64,000 nucleotides of DNA from Amycolatopsis tucumanensis. GTDB lineage: Bacteria > Actinomycetota > Actinomycetes > Mycobacteriales > Pseudonocardiaceae. A program made the translations under genes and the position numbers. The stretch lies in assembly GCF_021654135.1 (NCBI RefSeq), contig NZ_JAKGSD010000005.1:1-64000 (forward strand), written 5' to 3'. Positions within the stretch are counted from its first letter, which is position 1. Every line of letters begins with the position of its first letter. This document shows, one piece after another, positions 54,108 to 62,654 of this stretch. A model generated the notes under the pieces. The model worked only from the letters and a program-made list of their open reading frames with translations. It had not been told where the DNA came from and made no database searches.

Positions 54108-55927
54108 CACAGGGACCTCGCCCGCACGGCGTTGGCCCGGTCGATCAGCACGCCGTGCTCGCCGGCGGTGCGGGCCTGGCGCGACAGCTCCCGGTAGGAC
54201 CGTTCGAGCCGGTCCCGCAAACCCTTCTCCGACACCGGATCGCCGAGCACCGGACCCGGCGGCAGCGACCCGTCGCCGTGGTCGAGCACGAACGAGAAAG
54301 CGCTCTCCAGCACGGCGGTGGCCAGCCGCAGCCACGACTCCTCGCTGTCCAGGGTCAGGGTGTGCACCCGGTCCGCGGCCGCGGCGAGGTCACCGGCCGA
54401 CGGGCGCCCGCCGCCGGGCAGGTGACCGGCGAGGATCCGGACCGCGGCGACCGCGGCGCCGTGCCGGTGCAGCGAGATCTCCGGCACCTCGTCGAGGATC
54501 GCGACCGCGGCGCCGCGCTCCCCGGCCCGCAGCCGGATGCGGGCGAGCCCGAACGCGGCACCGGCGTGCGACCGGTCGCACGCCCACACCGCCTCGTAGA
54601 GCCGGGCCGCGGTGTCCGGCCGCGACAGGTGCTCGGCGCAGAACCCGAGCGCCAGCTTCGGCGCCGGCTCACCAGGCACGGATCGGTAGACGTCGTCGAA
54701 CAGCTCGGCAGCCGCGCCCACCCGGCCCTCGGCCAGGGCGAGGAGCCCGCGGTGCCAGCTCGCCCGCCAGTCGTGGTGCGCCCGCCAGCCCAGCTGCCGC
54801 TCCGCCGACCGCAGGCAGTGCCCGGCCGCGGCCAGGTCGCCCGCCTCCAGGTTCGCGCGGGCCCGGTGGAAGTCCACCTCGACCGACGCCGGGACGCTCG
54901 CGAGCTTGGTGAGCAACCGCCGTGGGTCCGGCGCCCGCACGCTGTGCAGCAGCGGGGTCCGCGGATCGGCCGGGTCGGGGAACGGCACGGGCAGGCCTGC
55001 CGCCACGTCCGCGGGGGAGGGCCGCCCGTCGGCAAGTGCGCCGCCGCCGTCGCCGGTCCACGCGGCCAGCGGCGGGGCCAGGCTGAGCCCGTCGTCCAGC
55101 AGCGCCGCGGATTCGGCGAACACCGCCGAGCGGGCGGGCCGCGGTCTGCCGTCGGCGAGGCAGCGCACCTCGCGCAGCACGCCGTGCACCTGGTTCAGCA
55201 TCTCCGGCACGTCGGCGAAGCGCCGGTCGAAGTCCGCGGTCGCGCGGGCGACCAGGCGGCGGAAGGACTCCGCGCCCGGTTCGCCCGCGTCGCACTCGAC
55301 GAGTTCGTCCAGCATGACGCCGACGGCGTGGATGTCGGCCCGCTCGGTCAGCCCGTGCTCGCGAATCTCGGTGTGGCCGACCAGGTACGGCGGGGTGCCC
55401 AGGACCGGGCTCTCCCGGTCGCCGGTGCGGCGGATCGCGCCGAAGTCGACCAGTTTGACCGACTCGCCGGCGCGGATCACGTTGTCCGGCTTCATGTCGC
55501 AGTACAGCAGGCCCTGCCGGTGCAGGTAGCCCAGCGCGCCCAGCACGTCGACGGCGCAGGCGAGCGCGTCGGCGATCGTCAGCCCGCCCGCGTCGCGCAC
55601 GCTGCGCAGGGTCGGCCCGTCGACGTGGTCCATCACCAGGTAGCTGAGGCCGCGGTGGGTGACGACGTTGAAGATCCGCACGATGCTGGGGTGTTCGAGC
55701 GCGGTGAGGACGCGGCTCTCGTGCGCGGCGAGCTTGATCGCGGCCGTGTCGTGCGGGCGGGTCAGGCCCTTGAGCACCACCTGCTTGCCCTGCAGGTTGC
55801 GGTCGCGGGCGAGGTAGACGAAGCCGAACGCACCGCGGGCGAAGCATCTGTCGACCTCGTACTGCCCGGCGACCAGCTCACCCGGCTCGAGCCTGCCGCC
55901 GGACGGCGCCTCCTCCGCGAAGCCCAC
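54104..55927 (-). CDS. PknG-like serine/threonine kinase with TPR-like tail, no rubredoxin domain
   Basis: The 607 aa soluble protein opens almost directly with the kinase domain: glycine loop FARGAFGFVYL, catalytic lysine in VVLKGLTRP (K53), C-helix E70, catalytic loop LLYCDMKPDNVI (D144, N149) and VDFGAIR (D161). The HPSIVRIFNVV segment and the YCD form of HRD are PknG traits. The C-terminal half (about 340-600) is helical and repeat-like, as in PknG's TPR domain. The N-terminal rubredoxin with two CxxC pairs, typical of PknG, is missing, and the protein is about 140 residues shorter. It heads a four-gene overlapping operon. Confidence 0.88.
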   Translation of the reverse strand: MGFAEEAPSGGRLEPGELVAGQYEVDRCFARGAFGFVYLARDRNLQGKQVVLKGLTRPHDTAAIKLAAHESRVLTALEHPSIVRIFNVVTHRGLSYLVMDHVDGPTLRSVRDAGGLTIADALACAVDVLGALGYLHRQGLLYCDMKPDNVIRAGESVKLVDFGAIRRTGDRESPVLGTPPYLVGHTEIREHGLTERADIHAVGVMLDELVECDAGEPGAESFRRLVARATADFDRRFADVPEMLNQVHGVLREVRCLADGRPRPARSAVFAESAALLDDGLSLAPPLAAWTGDGGGALADGRPSPADVAAGLPVPFPDPADPRTPLLHSVRAPDPRRLLTKLASVPASVEVDFHRARANLEAGDLAAAGHCLRSAERQLGWRAHHDWRASWHRGLLALAEGRVGAAAELFDDVYRSVPGEPAPKLALGFCAEHLSRPDTAARLYEAVWACDRSHAGAAFGLARIRLRAGERGAAVAILDEVPEISLHRHGAAVAAVRILAGHLPGGGRPSAGDLAAAADRVHTLTLDSEESWLRLATAVLESAFSFVLDHGDGSLPPGPVLGDPVSEKGLRDRLERSYRELSRQARTAGEHGVLIDRANAVRARSLW

Positions 55928-56151
55928 TTACGCGAGGTTACGACACGGCCCCGGTGCGTGGCTAGGTTGTGTCCAGGCCTGTCCGCCACGATGCGAAGGA
56001 GGTTGACCGGGGCCCGGCGGCCGGCGGCGGTCACCGGGCGGCTCGACACGACGCTGCTCGTCGGCGGACCGGGCACGGGGACCGCCATGGCCGACGACGG
56101 GTTGCTGAGCCAGACCCCGCGGGCTGACCAGTGATCACGCTCGGCGGGGAA

Positions 56152-56179
56152 GCGGGAGGCCGGACGATCGGCCTCCCGC
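56152..56179 (-). terminator. Terminator of the penicillin-binding protein gene
   Basis: GCGGGAGGCCG at 56152-56162 and CGGCCTCCCGC at 56169-56179 make a perfect 11-pair stem with a six-base loop, 6 bases after the PBP stop on the minus strand. The remaining stretch to the kinase start (55928-56151) probably holds the kinase promoter. A 47-codon plus-strand frame there is discussed under rejected items. Confidence 0.75.
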
Positions 56180-56184
56180 GCCGG

Positions 56185-58290
56185 CTACGAGCGGGCCTGC
56201 AGGTACGCCGGATCGGCGGCCGGGATCGGGATGTCCGGGCGGCTGCCCAGGATCTGGTTCATGGCGCGGAAGTACGGCGGCGCCGCCACCGTGCCGCCGA
56301 ACGCGCCGTGTCCGCACGAGCCCAGGTGCACCGGCGTGCCGGGGCAGATCTCGGCCGGGTGAGGGCCGTCGGCGAAGACCATGGACGACACGGCGTAGTC
56401 GTCGACCCCGCCGACGAACGCGACCGACTCGCTCTGCTGCGTCGTGCCCGTCTTGCCGAAGTCCGCGTGGTGCCAGCCGGCCGCCGAAGCCGCCGCCGCG
56501 GAGGTGCCCGACACGGTGTCCTGGCTCAGCCCGTTCAGCAGCGAGTCCGCCAGCCCCGGCGGCACCACCTGCTCGCAAGCCTGCTGCCGCACCGGCACAT
56601 CGTGCCCGTACCGGTCGGTGACCGACAGCACGGGGTTGGGCGGGCACCACGTGCCGCCGCTCATCAGCGTCGCCGACACGTTCGCCATCTCCAGCGGGCT
56701 CACCGGGCTGTTGCCGAGCGTGAACGACAGCTTGTCCTGGAAGTACTGCGACTGCGGCTGGCTGTACTGCGGGTTCGACGACGACGGGTCGGGCTTGGCG
56801 CCCGCGTCGTTCGTCGCCAGCGTGTTTCGCAGGCCCAGCCGCCGCGCCATGTCCAGCACGGCCGGCATGCCGACCTGCTGCTCCAGGTTGACGAAGGCGA
56901 CGTTGGGCGAGGTGGCCAGCCCGTCCCGCAGCGAGATCGGGTCCGGGTAGCCCACCCCGTCGTTCTGCACGCAGTACGGCTGCGTGTACCGGTTCGCGCC
57001 GGGCTGGGTGAAGCACTGGCCGGCCTGGTTGGGCAGCGGGGTGTCCAGGCCCGCCTTCCCGCTCTCCAGCGCCGCGGCCGAGGTGAAGATCTTGAACGAC
57101 GAGCCGGCGCCGAACACGTTGCTCGCCCCGGCCACGATGTTGGTCGACGTCTCGCCCCGCGCCGGGTCGGTGCCGTAGTTCCGGTTGGCGACCATCGCGA
57201 GCACCTCGTGGCCGGCCTGGCCGGGCCGGACGACCGCGAACGTGTTCGCCACGCCGTCCTGCCTGGTCGGCACGTTGGCGTCCACGGCGTCCTTCGCGAT
57301 CCGGCTCACCACCGGGTCCAGCGTCGTGCGGATCGTGTACCCGCCGGTCTCCAGCTGGTCGGCGGTGAACCCGGCCTGGATGAGGTAGCTCTCCGCGTAC
57401 TGGCAGAAGAACCCGGCGTCCGGCGCCGCGCCGAAGCAGGTGCTGGACGGGATGTCCGGGCCGTCCGGCAGGACGCCGAGCGGCGCGGCCTTCGCGGTGG
57501 CGCCGTCGGCCGGGGTGAGGGTCTTCGTGCTGACCATCGCGTCGATCACCAGGTTGCGCCGCCGCAGGGCCTGGTCCGGGTGGGTGTAGGGGTTGTAGAG
57601 GTTGGGGTTGTTCACCATCCCGGCGAGCAGCGCGGCCTGCGGCACGGTCAGCTTGTCCGGCGTGGTGCCGAAGTAGGCGTGCGCGGCGGCCCCCACCCCG
57701 TATACGTTGCCGGTGAACTCCACCACGTCCAGGTAGCCGGTCAGGATGTCCTCCTTGGACACCGTCTGTCCGAGCTGGACGGCGATCTTGGCCTCGCGCA
57801 GCTTGCGGGCGATCGTGTCGGCCTGGTCGGCCAGCTGCGCCGCCCGGTCGTTCCGGTCGACGACGTTGATGAGGTAGTTCTTGACGTACTGCTGGGTGAT
57901 CGTCGACCCGCCCTGCGTGCTGCCGCCGGAGGAGTCGTGCAGCGCGGCGCGCACCATGCCCTTCACGTCGACGCCGCCCTCGTCGTAGAAGCGGCGGTCC
58001 TCGATCGACACGATCGCGGCCTTCATCGCCGGTGCGATCCCGTCCGCGGTGACCGGGAGCCGGTACTGGTCGAACAACGTCGCGATCGGGGTGCCGTCGC
58101 GGTCGGTCACTGTGGTCACCAGCGGCTGCTCGCTGTTCGCGAGCGTCGCGGAGATCCCGTCCACCGCGTCGGCGACCTGATTGGACAGCACACCCGCGCC
58201 CAGGGCGACGGGCGCGACGACCCCGGCGACGAGAACACCCGCGACGGCGCAGAAGGCGAGGAACCGGGGGAGGGCACGAGACGGGCGCAC
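56185..58290 (-). CDS. Bifunctional (class A) penicillin-binding protein
   Basis: The 701 aa protein has a single N-terminal membrane helix (about 8-31). The glycosyltransferase domain has SIEDRRFYDEGGVD (E97) and GGSTITQQYVKN, and the transpeptidase domain has SSFK (S397, K400), SPN and GKTGTT. It polymerises and cross-links peptidoglycan outside the membrane. Compared with mycobacterial PonA proteins it lacks a C-terminal PASTA domain and ends about 20 residues after the last core strand. No partner genes are adjacent, apart from a putative WbqC gene upstream. Confidence 0.93.
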   Translation of the reverse strand: MRPSRALPRFLAFCAVAGVLVAGVVAPVALGAGVLSNQVADAVDGISATLANSEQPLVTTVTDRDGTPIATLFDQYRLPVTADGIAPAMKAAIVSIEDRRFYDEGGVDVKGMVRAALHDSSGGSTQGGSTITQQYVKNYLINVVDRNDRAAQLADQADTIARKLREAKIAVQLGQTVSKEDILTGYLDVVEFTGNVYGVGAAAHAYFGTTPDKLTVPQAALLAGMVNNPNLYNPYTHPDQALRRRNLVIDAMVSTKTLTPADGATAKAAPLGVLPDGPDIPSSTCFGAAPDAGFFCQYAESYLIQAGFTADQLETGGYTIRTTLDPVVSRIAKDAVDANVPTRQDGVANTFAVVRPGQAGHEVLAMVANRNYGTDPARGETSTNIVAGASNVFGAGSSFKIFTSAAALESGKAGLDTPLPNQAGQCFTQPGANRYTQPYCVQNDGVGYPDPISLRDGLATSPNVAFVNLEQQVGMPAVLDMARRLGLRNTLATNDAGAKPDPSSSNPQYSQPQSQYFQDKLSFTLGNSPVSPLEMANVSATLMSGGTWCPPNPVLSVTDRYGHDVPVRQQACEQVVPPGLADSLLNGLSQDTVSGTSAAAASAAGWHHADFGKTGTTQQSESVAFVGGVDDYAVSSMVFADGPHPAEICPGTPVHLGSCGHGAFGGTVAAPPYFRAMNQILGSRPDIPIPAADPAYLQARS

Positions 58291-58303
58291 GGGAGGCGAG
58301 GGT

Positions 58304-58329
58304 AACCGGGCCGCCGTGAAGGCCCGGTT
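58304..58329 (-). terminator. Hairpin between the WbqC and PBP genes
   Basis: AACCGGGCC at 58304-58312 and GGCCCGGTT at 58321-58329 form a nine-pair stem with an eight-base loop. It lies 39 bases downstream of the WbqC stop and 13 bases upstream of the PBP start, so it may end the WbqC transcript or act within the PBP leader. Confidence 0.5.
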
Positions 58330-58368
58330 GCCGGAATCGTCTTTACCTTGTGTAGAAGGGGTCTTGGG

Positions 58369-59085
58369 TCAGCGCGCGGGCACGCAGTCGGTCGCGAGCG
58401 CGTCCCGGACCCCGGCGGGGCCGCGCGCGGCGAACGCCCACAGCGCGCTCGCGGTGCGCATCCCGGGTGCGCGGCTCAGCGGGGGCGGCGGCGGGTAGCG
58501 CACCTGGAGCCCGCGGTCCAGGAACGGGCGCTCCGACAGGTACTTCGCGCCGCCCGGCCCGCACAGGTAGGTGCTCGCGCCGACCGCGGCGGTCAGGTCG
58601 GCCAGCCGCTCGGACCGCCCGTCGCGTGCGGGCAGCTCGCTGCTGCGCAGCACGTCGCCCCGCCAGCCGAGGCGGTGCAGCATGGCGCGCACCGACACCT
58701 CGGCCACGACCGCCAGGTGCTCGTTCAGCGCCAGCGCGGCGAGCACCTCCTCGACGATCTCGCCGGTCTCCGCCCAGTGCGCGCAGCGGCCGTAGTACTG
58801 CCGCACCAGGCGGGACATCGTGCGGTGCGTCGCGGCCGGGTCGGCGAGACGCAGCTCGCCGATCCGGCTGTCCCGGCCGCGCGGCCGGTGCACCGGCACG
58901 GTCAGCCAGCGCTGGGCCTCGGGGTCGGCGGCCGCGGCGAGGCGGGCGCGGTGCTGGTAGTCGCGGGCGTTGAACTGGACGTCGTCGAGCACGACCCACA
59001 CGTCGGCGCGGGCCAGTTTGGCCAGTGTGGACAGTCGGGGGAAGAGATTCGGTTGATGGACGGCGCAGGAAAGCGTCTCGGGCAC
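58369..59085 (-). CDS. WbqC-like family protein
   Basis: The 238 aa protein matches the WbqC family at both ends: AVHQPNLFPRLSTLAKLARADVWVVLDDVQFNARDYQHRARL at the start and the late ADLTAAVGASTYLCGPGGAKYL. WbqC proteins are found in O-antigen and modified-sugar loci and are thought to act in transfer of acyl or amino-acyl groups to nucleotide sugars, but the reaction is not established in general. GTG 59085 lies 14 bases after the YdcF-like stop, so the two are likely co-transcribed. Confidence 0.85.
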   Translation of the reverse strand: MPETLSCAVHQPNLFPRLSTLAKLARADVWVVLDDVQFNARDYQHRARLAAAADPEAQRWLTVPVHRPRGRDSRIGELRLADPAATHRTMSRLVRQYYGRCAHWAETGEIVEEVLAALALNEHLAVVAEVSVRAMLHRLGWRGDVLRSSELPARDGRSERLADLTAAVGASTYLCGPGGAKYLSERPFLDRGLQVRYPPPPPLSRAPGMRTASALWAFAARGPAGVRDALATDCVPAR

Positions 59086-59098
59086 GGCCCGTATGGAA

Positions 59099-59752
59099 TC
59101 ACAGCATGCGGCTGCGGAATCCGGCGGCCACCAGTCGCCGATACGCCGAATACACGATCGGAGGAATTTTCTGCGGAATCGCGAAACCCTTTCGGGGATA
59201 CTCGATCAGGCGCTGGAAATCGCCCACGATCATGTCGATGAGCTCGGTGCCGTGCTGGGTCCGCAGCGCGTACTCGGTCAGCGACACCGGGGCCGACGCG
59301 CACACCGGTTCCACCTCCGGCCACACCTTCCGCGTCGTCGCGAACGCCCGCCGCTCCATGTACGGCATCGAGACCAGCATCAACGACGACACCTCGACCC
59401 CGGCGGCGGCGAGGACCTCCCGCGACAGCGCGATGTTCTCGCCGGTGTTGGTCGCGTTCGGCTCCACCAGGATCGCGTCGTCGGGCACCCCGAGTTCCAG
59501 CGCCCGCTCCCGGTAGTGCACGCCCTCGCCGCGCGGGAACGCGCGCACGGTTTCGCGGCTGTTGCCACCGGTGAACACCACGACCGGGAACAGACCGCGG
59601 TGGTACAGTTCGGCCGCGTGCGCGGCGACGCCGAGGTCGTTGCAGCCCAGCGCCACGGCGGCCGAGCACGGCTTCGGGCGGTGGCGCAGCCGGTGGAACT
59701 CCCAGACCAGTTCGGCGTCGGCCCACACCCGGTCGAGCAGCACTTTCCGCAT
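59099..59752 (-). CDS. YdcF/DUF218-like protein
   Basis: The 217 aa protein shows the DUF218 pattern: VALGCNDLGVAAHAAELYHRGLFPVVVFTGGNSRETVRAF, then HYRERALELGVPDDAILVEPNATNTGENIALSREVL and a final strand with MLVSMPYMERRA. It lacks a membrane anchor, unlike SanA or ElyC, so it is cytosolic and of the YdcF kind that binds SAM in E. coli; function unknown. ATG 59752 lies seven bases after the regulator's stop codon, coupling it to that gene. Confidence 0.8.
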   Translation of the reverse strand: MRKVLLDRVWADAELVWEFHRLRHRPKPCSAAVALGCNDLGVAAHAAELYHRGLFPVVVFTGGNSRETVRAFPRGEGVHYRERALELGVPDDAILVEPNATNTGENIALSREVLAAAGVEVSSLMLVSMPYMERRAFATTRKVWPEVEPVCASAPVSLTEYALRTQHGTELIDMIVGDFQRLIEYPRKGFAIPQKIPPIVYSAYRRLVAAGFRSRML

Positions 59753-59759
59753 CGGCTTC

Positions 59760-60920
59760 TTACCGGGACTCGAAACCGCGGCGAATGCCGTCGATGCTGC
59801 GCAATTGGTGCATGAGCCCGTAGCGGGTGGAAATGCGCGCGGTCCGCTCCAGAATGGCGAGCCCGGAATCCGCGGTGGCGGTGTCGGAGAGCAGGATGTG
59901 CGCGTGCGCGGTGTCCAGCCGCACCTGCTGCAGCGGCGTGTCGTCGACGCGGTTGGACAGGGCCACGTCGATGGCGCGGCCGGCGGCGGTGAGATCGCCC
60001 GCGCCACGGTGGGCCAGCGCGAGCTTCTGGTGCGCGATCGACCAGTCCGCGGGCTCCTCCAGCGCTTCGAACTCGCGGATCGCGGGCACTATGTGCTCGG
60101 TCGCCGTCTCGTGCAGGCCGCCCTTGCTCAGCGCCGTGCCCACCCACAGCCGCGCGCGCGTGCGGTCGTGCGGGCTGAGCCGCTCGTCGTCGGTCAGGCT
60201 CTGGTACCGGGCCGCGGCCGACTCCAGCTGACCGGACATCTCGTCGATCACGACCAGCTGCAGTTCCAGTTGCGCCACCCGGCGCGGCGACTCCAGCTCG
60301 GTGAACACCCGCAGCGCCTGCCGGTAGACGTGCTCGGCCGACAGCGGCCCGCGCAGCGCGCCCTGGTCCTGCCGCACCTCGCCGAGCAGCCGCAGCGACC
60401 GGCCGTAGAGGTACATGCCCTGCCGGTCCGAGCTGTTCGGCTCGAAGCGGCCCAGCCACCGGTCCAGCAGCGTGCGCGCGAGCCGGAACTCCTGGCGCCC
60501 CAGGCACGCCACCGTGCGGTCCAGGTCGTCGGTCCAGGCCTCGTAGTCGTAGCGGGGGGCCGGTTCCGGCCGGCGATCGGTTTCGCGCGCCTCGGTCACC
60601 AGCACTTCGAACCGGGTGCGGGCGCCGTCGTCGGCCCTGGCCAGCGCGGTGTCCAGGATCGCCTGGGTGTCCGGCCGCGGCACCGTGGAGGTCCCGCCGC
60701 TCTCCCACTTGGCGACGGTGCGCGCCGCGACGCCGAGGTAGGCCGCGAACCCCCGCACGGACAGGCGGAGGGCGTGCCGCAGCAGCCGCGCCTCCCGCCC
60801 CGTCCACTGGTGGGCGGTCGCGGCTCCCGGAGAGTTCGTCCCGGCGGCCACACGATCAGGGTAACCACATCGTGGCCCGGCAAGTACACCGAAAGTGCAA
60901 CGGTGGTTCGTTTCCGTCAC
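59760..60920 (-). CDS. XRE-type regulator with TPR-like sensor region
   Basis: The 386 aa protein has an N-terminal helix-turn-helix (WTGREARLLRHALRLSVRGF, then AYLGVAARTVAKWESG, about residues 40-75) and about 280 residues of helical repeats. Such proteins are common in actinomycetes and often sense small molecules or peptides. GTG 60920 lies 14 bases after TAGACT (60940-60935, minus strand), so the leader is very short; GTG 60851 is an alternative start. It heads the operon with the YdcF- and WbqC-like genes. The 235-bp divergent gap to the TetR gene holds both promoters. Confidence 0.75.
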   Translation of the reverse strand: MTETNHRCTFGVLAGPRCGYPDRVAAGTNSPGAATAHQWTGREARLLRHALRLSVRGFAAYLGVAARTVAKWESGGTSTVPRPDTQAILDTALARADDGARTRFEVLVTEARETDRRPEPAPRYDYEAWTDDLDRTVACLGRQEFRLARTLLDRWLGRFEPNSSDRQGMYLYGRSLRLLGEVRQDQGALRGPLSAEHVYRQALRVFTELESPRRVAQLELQLVVIDEMSGQLESAAARYQSLTDDERLSPHDRTRARLWVGTALSKGGLHETATEHIVPAIREFEALEEPADWSIAHQKLALAHRGAGDLTAAGRAIDVALSNRVDDTPLQQVRLDTAHAHILLSDTATADSGLAILERTARISTRYGLMHQLRSIDGIRRGFESR

Positions 60921-61155
60921 GAGTTCGCTCGTTCAGTCTAGAGCGAGGCACTCGTCGCCGGGATGACTCCTTTGTCCCGGGCCGATCCCCGGCGCCGGGT
61001 GCCGCTCCAACCCTCCCCCTCGCCGGGGCGGGCGCGCTCCACGTGCCCGCGGGACGCGCGCCCGTCCCGGCCTCCGGAGGCGGATCCCGCGCAGCCGCAG
61101 GGGAAACCGCACGCGCGGAGGTGTCGTCCCCCGGCGGGCGCACTACGATGGGGTG

Positions 61156-61779
61156 ATGACCGGCATCTCCACGCCTGCCCGGAACACGTTCCGCGAGCAG
61201 CAGTGGCGGGAAGCGCACGACCGTTACCTCGAGTGCGCCCGCGAGGTCTTCGCCCGTCTCGGCTACCACGCCGCCACGGTCGCCGACATCGTGGCGGCCG
61301 CCAACGGCAGCCGGGCCACCTTCTACGCGCACTTCCGCGACAAGGCCGACATCGCGGCGGCGTTGTTCGAGCGGATCCTGCCGGACACCGCCGCGCTGTA
61401 CCGCATGCTCGCCCGGTTCCCGGAACTGACGCGCGACCGCGTGCGTGCCTGGCTGGACGAGCACGTGCTGGCGTTCTGGGCGCGCTACGCGGTGGAGATC
61501 GACGTCCTGACGCAGGCGGTCGCCGACGACCCGCGCGTCGCGGCGCGGCACTACCAGTGGGGTGTGGACGCCGCCCGCGAGCTGTCGCCGTACCTGGCAC
61601 AGTGGACCGGCGAGCACGAGCAGGCCGGGCTGACCCGCGCGCTGTTGCTGGTGCTGCAACTGGAACAGGCCTGCTACCACTGGCTGATCCGCGGCGTCGG
61701 GCACGACCGCGAGCTGGCGCTGGACGTGCTCGCCGACGTGTGGTGGCGCGAGCTGACCTTCCTGCGCGCGGGCCCGTGA
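61156..61779 (+). CDS. TetR-family transcriptional regulator
   Basis: The 207 aa protein has the TetR helix-turn-helix (REVFARLGYHAATVADIVAAANGSRATFYAHFRDKADIAAALF, about residues 28-70) and a helical ligand domain rich in aromatic residues. TACGAT at 61144-61149 ends six bases before ATG 61156, fitting a leaderless start. GTG 61153 is one codon longer. Its stop overlaps the start of the homocysteine methyltransferase gene by four bases, so it may regulate its own operon. Confidence 0.88.
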   Translation: MTGISTPARNTFREQQWREAHDRYLECAREVFARLGYHAATVADIVAAANGSRATFYAHFRDKADIAAALFERILPDTAALYRMLARFPELTRDRVRAWLDEHVLAFWARYAVEIDVLTQAVADDPRVAARHYQWGVDAARELSPYLAQWTGEHEQAGLTRALLLVLQLEQACYHWLIRGVGHDRELALDVLADVWWRELTFLRAGP

Positions 61780-62654
61780 CCGTCGTGCTCGACGGTGGCC
61801 TGGCCACCGAACTGGAGGCGCGCGGGCACGACCTGTCGGGCGAGCTGTGGTCCGCGCGGCTGCTCGCCGACGACCCGGCCGCGATCGTCGCCGCGCACCG
61901 GGCGTTCTTCCGCGCCGGGGCGACGGTCGCGACCACCGCGAGCTACCAGGCGAGCCTGGCCGGGTTCGCCGAACTGGGCCTGGACCGGGACGAGGCCGTG
62001 CGGCTGCTGCAGCTGAGCGTCGAGCTCGCCCGTGAGGCGAGGGTGACCGGCGACGAACTGGTCGCCGCCTCGATCGGGCCGTACGGCGCCACGCTCGCCG
62101 ACGGGTCGGAGTACCGCGGCCACTACGGACTGAGCGTCGCGGAACTGGCCACGTTCCACCGGCCCCGCGCGGAGATCCTCGCCGCGGCCGGGCCGGACCT
62201 GCTCGCCTGCGAGACCGTGCCCGATGTGGACGAAGCCGAGGCGATGCTGCTCGCCATCGAAGGACTGGACGTCCCGGCGTGGCTGTCGTACACGGTGGAG
62301 GGCGAGAGCACGCGCGCCGGCCAGCCCCTGACCGAGGCCTTCGCCGTGGCGCGCGGCAACGACCAGATCGTGGCGGTGGGCGTGAACTGCTGCGACCCCC
62401 GCGACGTCGCGGCGGCGGCGGAGATCGCGCGCGAGGCGAGCGGGAAAGCGGTGATCGCCTACCCCAACAGCGGCGAGACCTGGGACGCGCGGGCACGCGG
62501 CTGGACCGGCGATCCGCGGTTCTCGCCCGACCTGGTCCGGGACTGGCTCGCCGCCGGCGTCGCGTACGTGGGCGGCTGCTGCCGGGTGAGCCCGGACGAC
62601 ATCGCCGCGCTCGCCGCGGCCGTCAGGCCAGGAACGGGATCGCCACGAGGGTGA
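61776..62654 (+). CDS. mmuM: Homocysteine S-methyltransferase
   Basis: The 292 aa zinc enzyme transfers a methyl group from S-methylmethionine (or SAM) to homocysteine. It starts with VVLDGGLATELEARG, has GPYGATLADGSEYRGHYG near 100, and shows the zinc ligands C in VGVNCCDP and CC in VGGCCRV near the C-terminus. Similarity to MmuM is good, but substrate preference is not readable. It overlaps the TetR gene by four bases and runs 32 bp into the end of the convergent prenyltransferase gene. Confidence 0.9.
   Translation: MTVVLDGGLATELEARGHDLSGELWSARLLADDPAAIVAAHRAFFRAGATVATTASYQASLAGFAELGLDRDEAVRLLQLSVELAREARVTGDELVAASIGPYGATLADGSEYRGHYGLSVAELATFHRPRAEILAAAGPDLLACETVPDVDEAEAMLLAIEGLDVPAWLSYTVEGESTRAGQPLTEAFAVARGNDQIVAVGVNCCDPRDVAAAAEIAREASGKAVIAYPNSGETWDARARGWTGDPRFSPDLVRDWLAAGVAYVGGCCRVSPDDIAALAAAVRPGTGSPRG

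Noticed and set aside
55991..56134. 47-codon plus-strand frame (ATG 55991 or TTG 56003) with AAGGAGG nearby, upstream of the PBP terminator
   Set aside because: The SD sits directly against the TTG and inside the frame relative to the ATG. The sequence is a generic GC-rich open stretch with no recognisable peptide features, and it overlaps the likely promoter region of the kinase operon.
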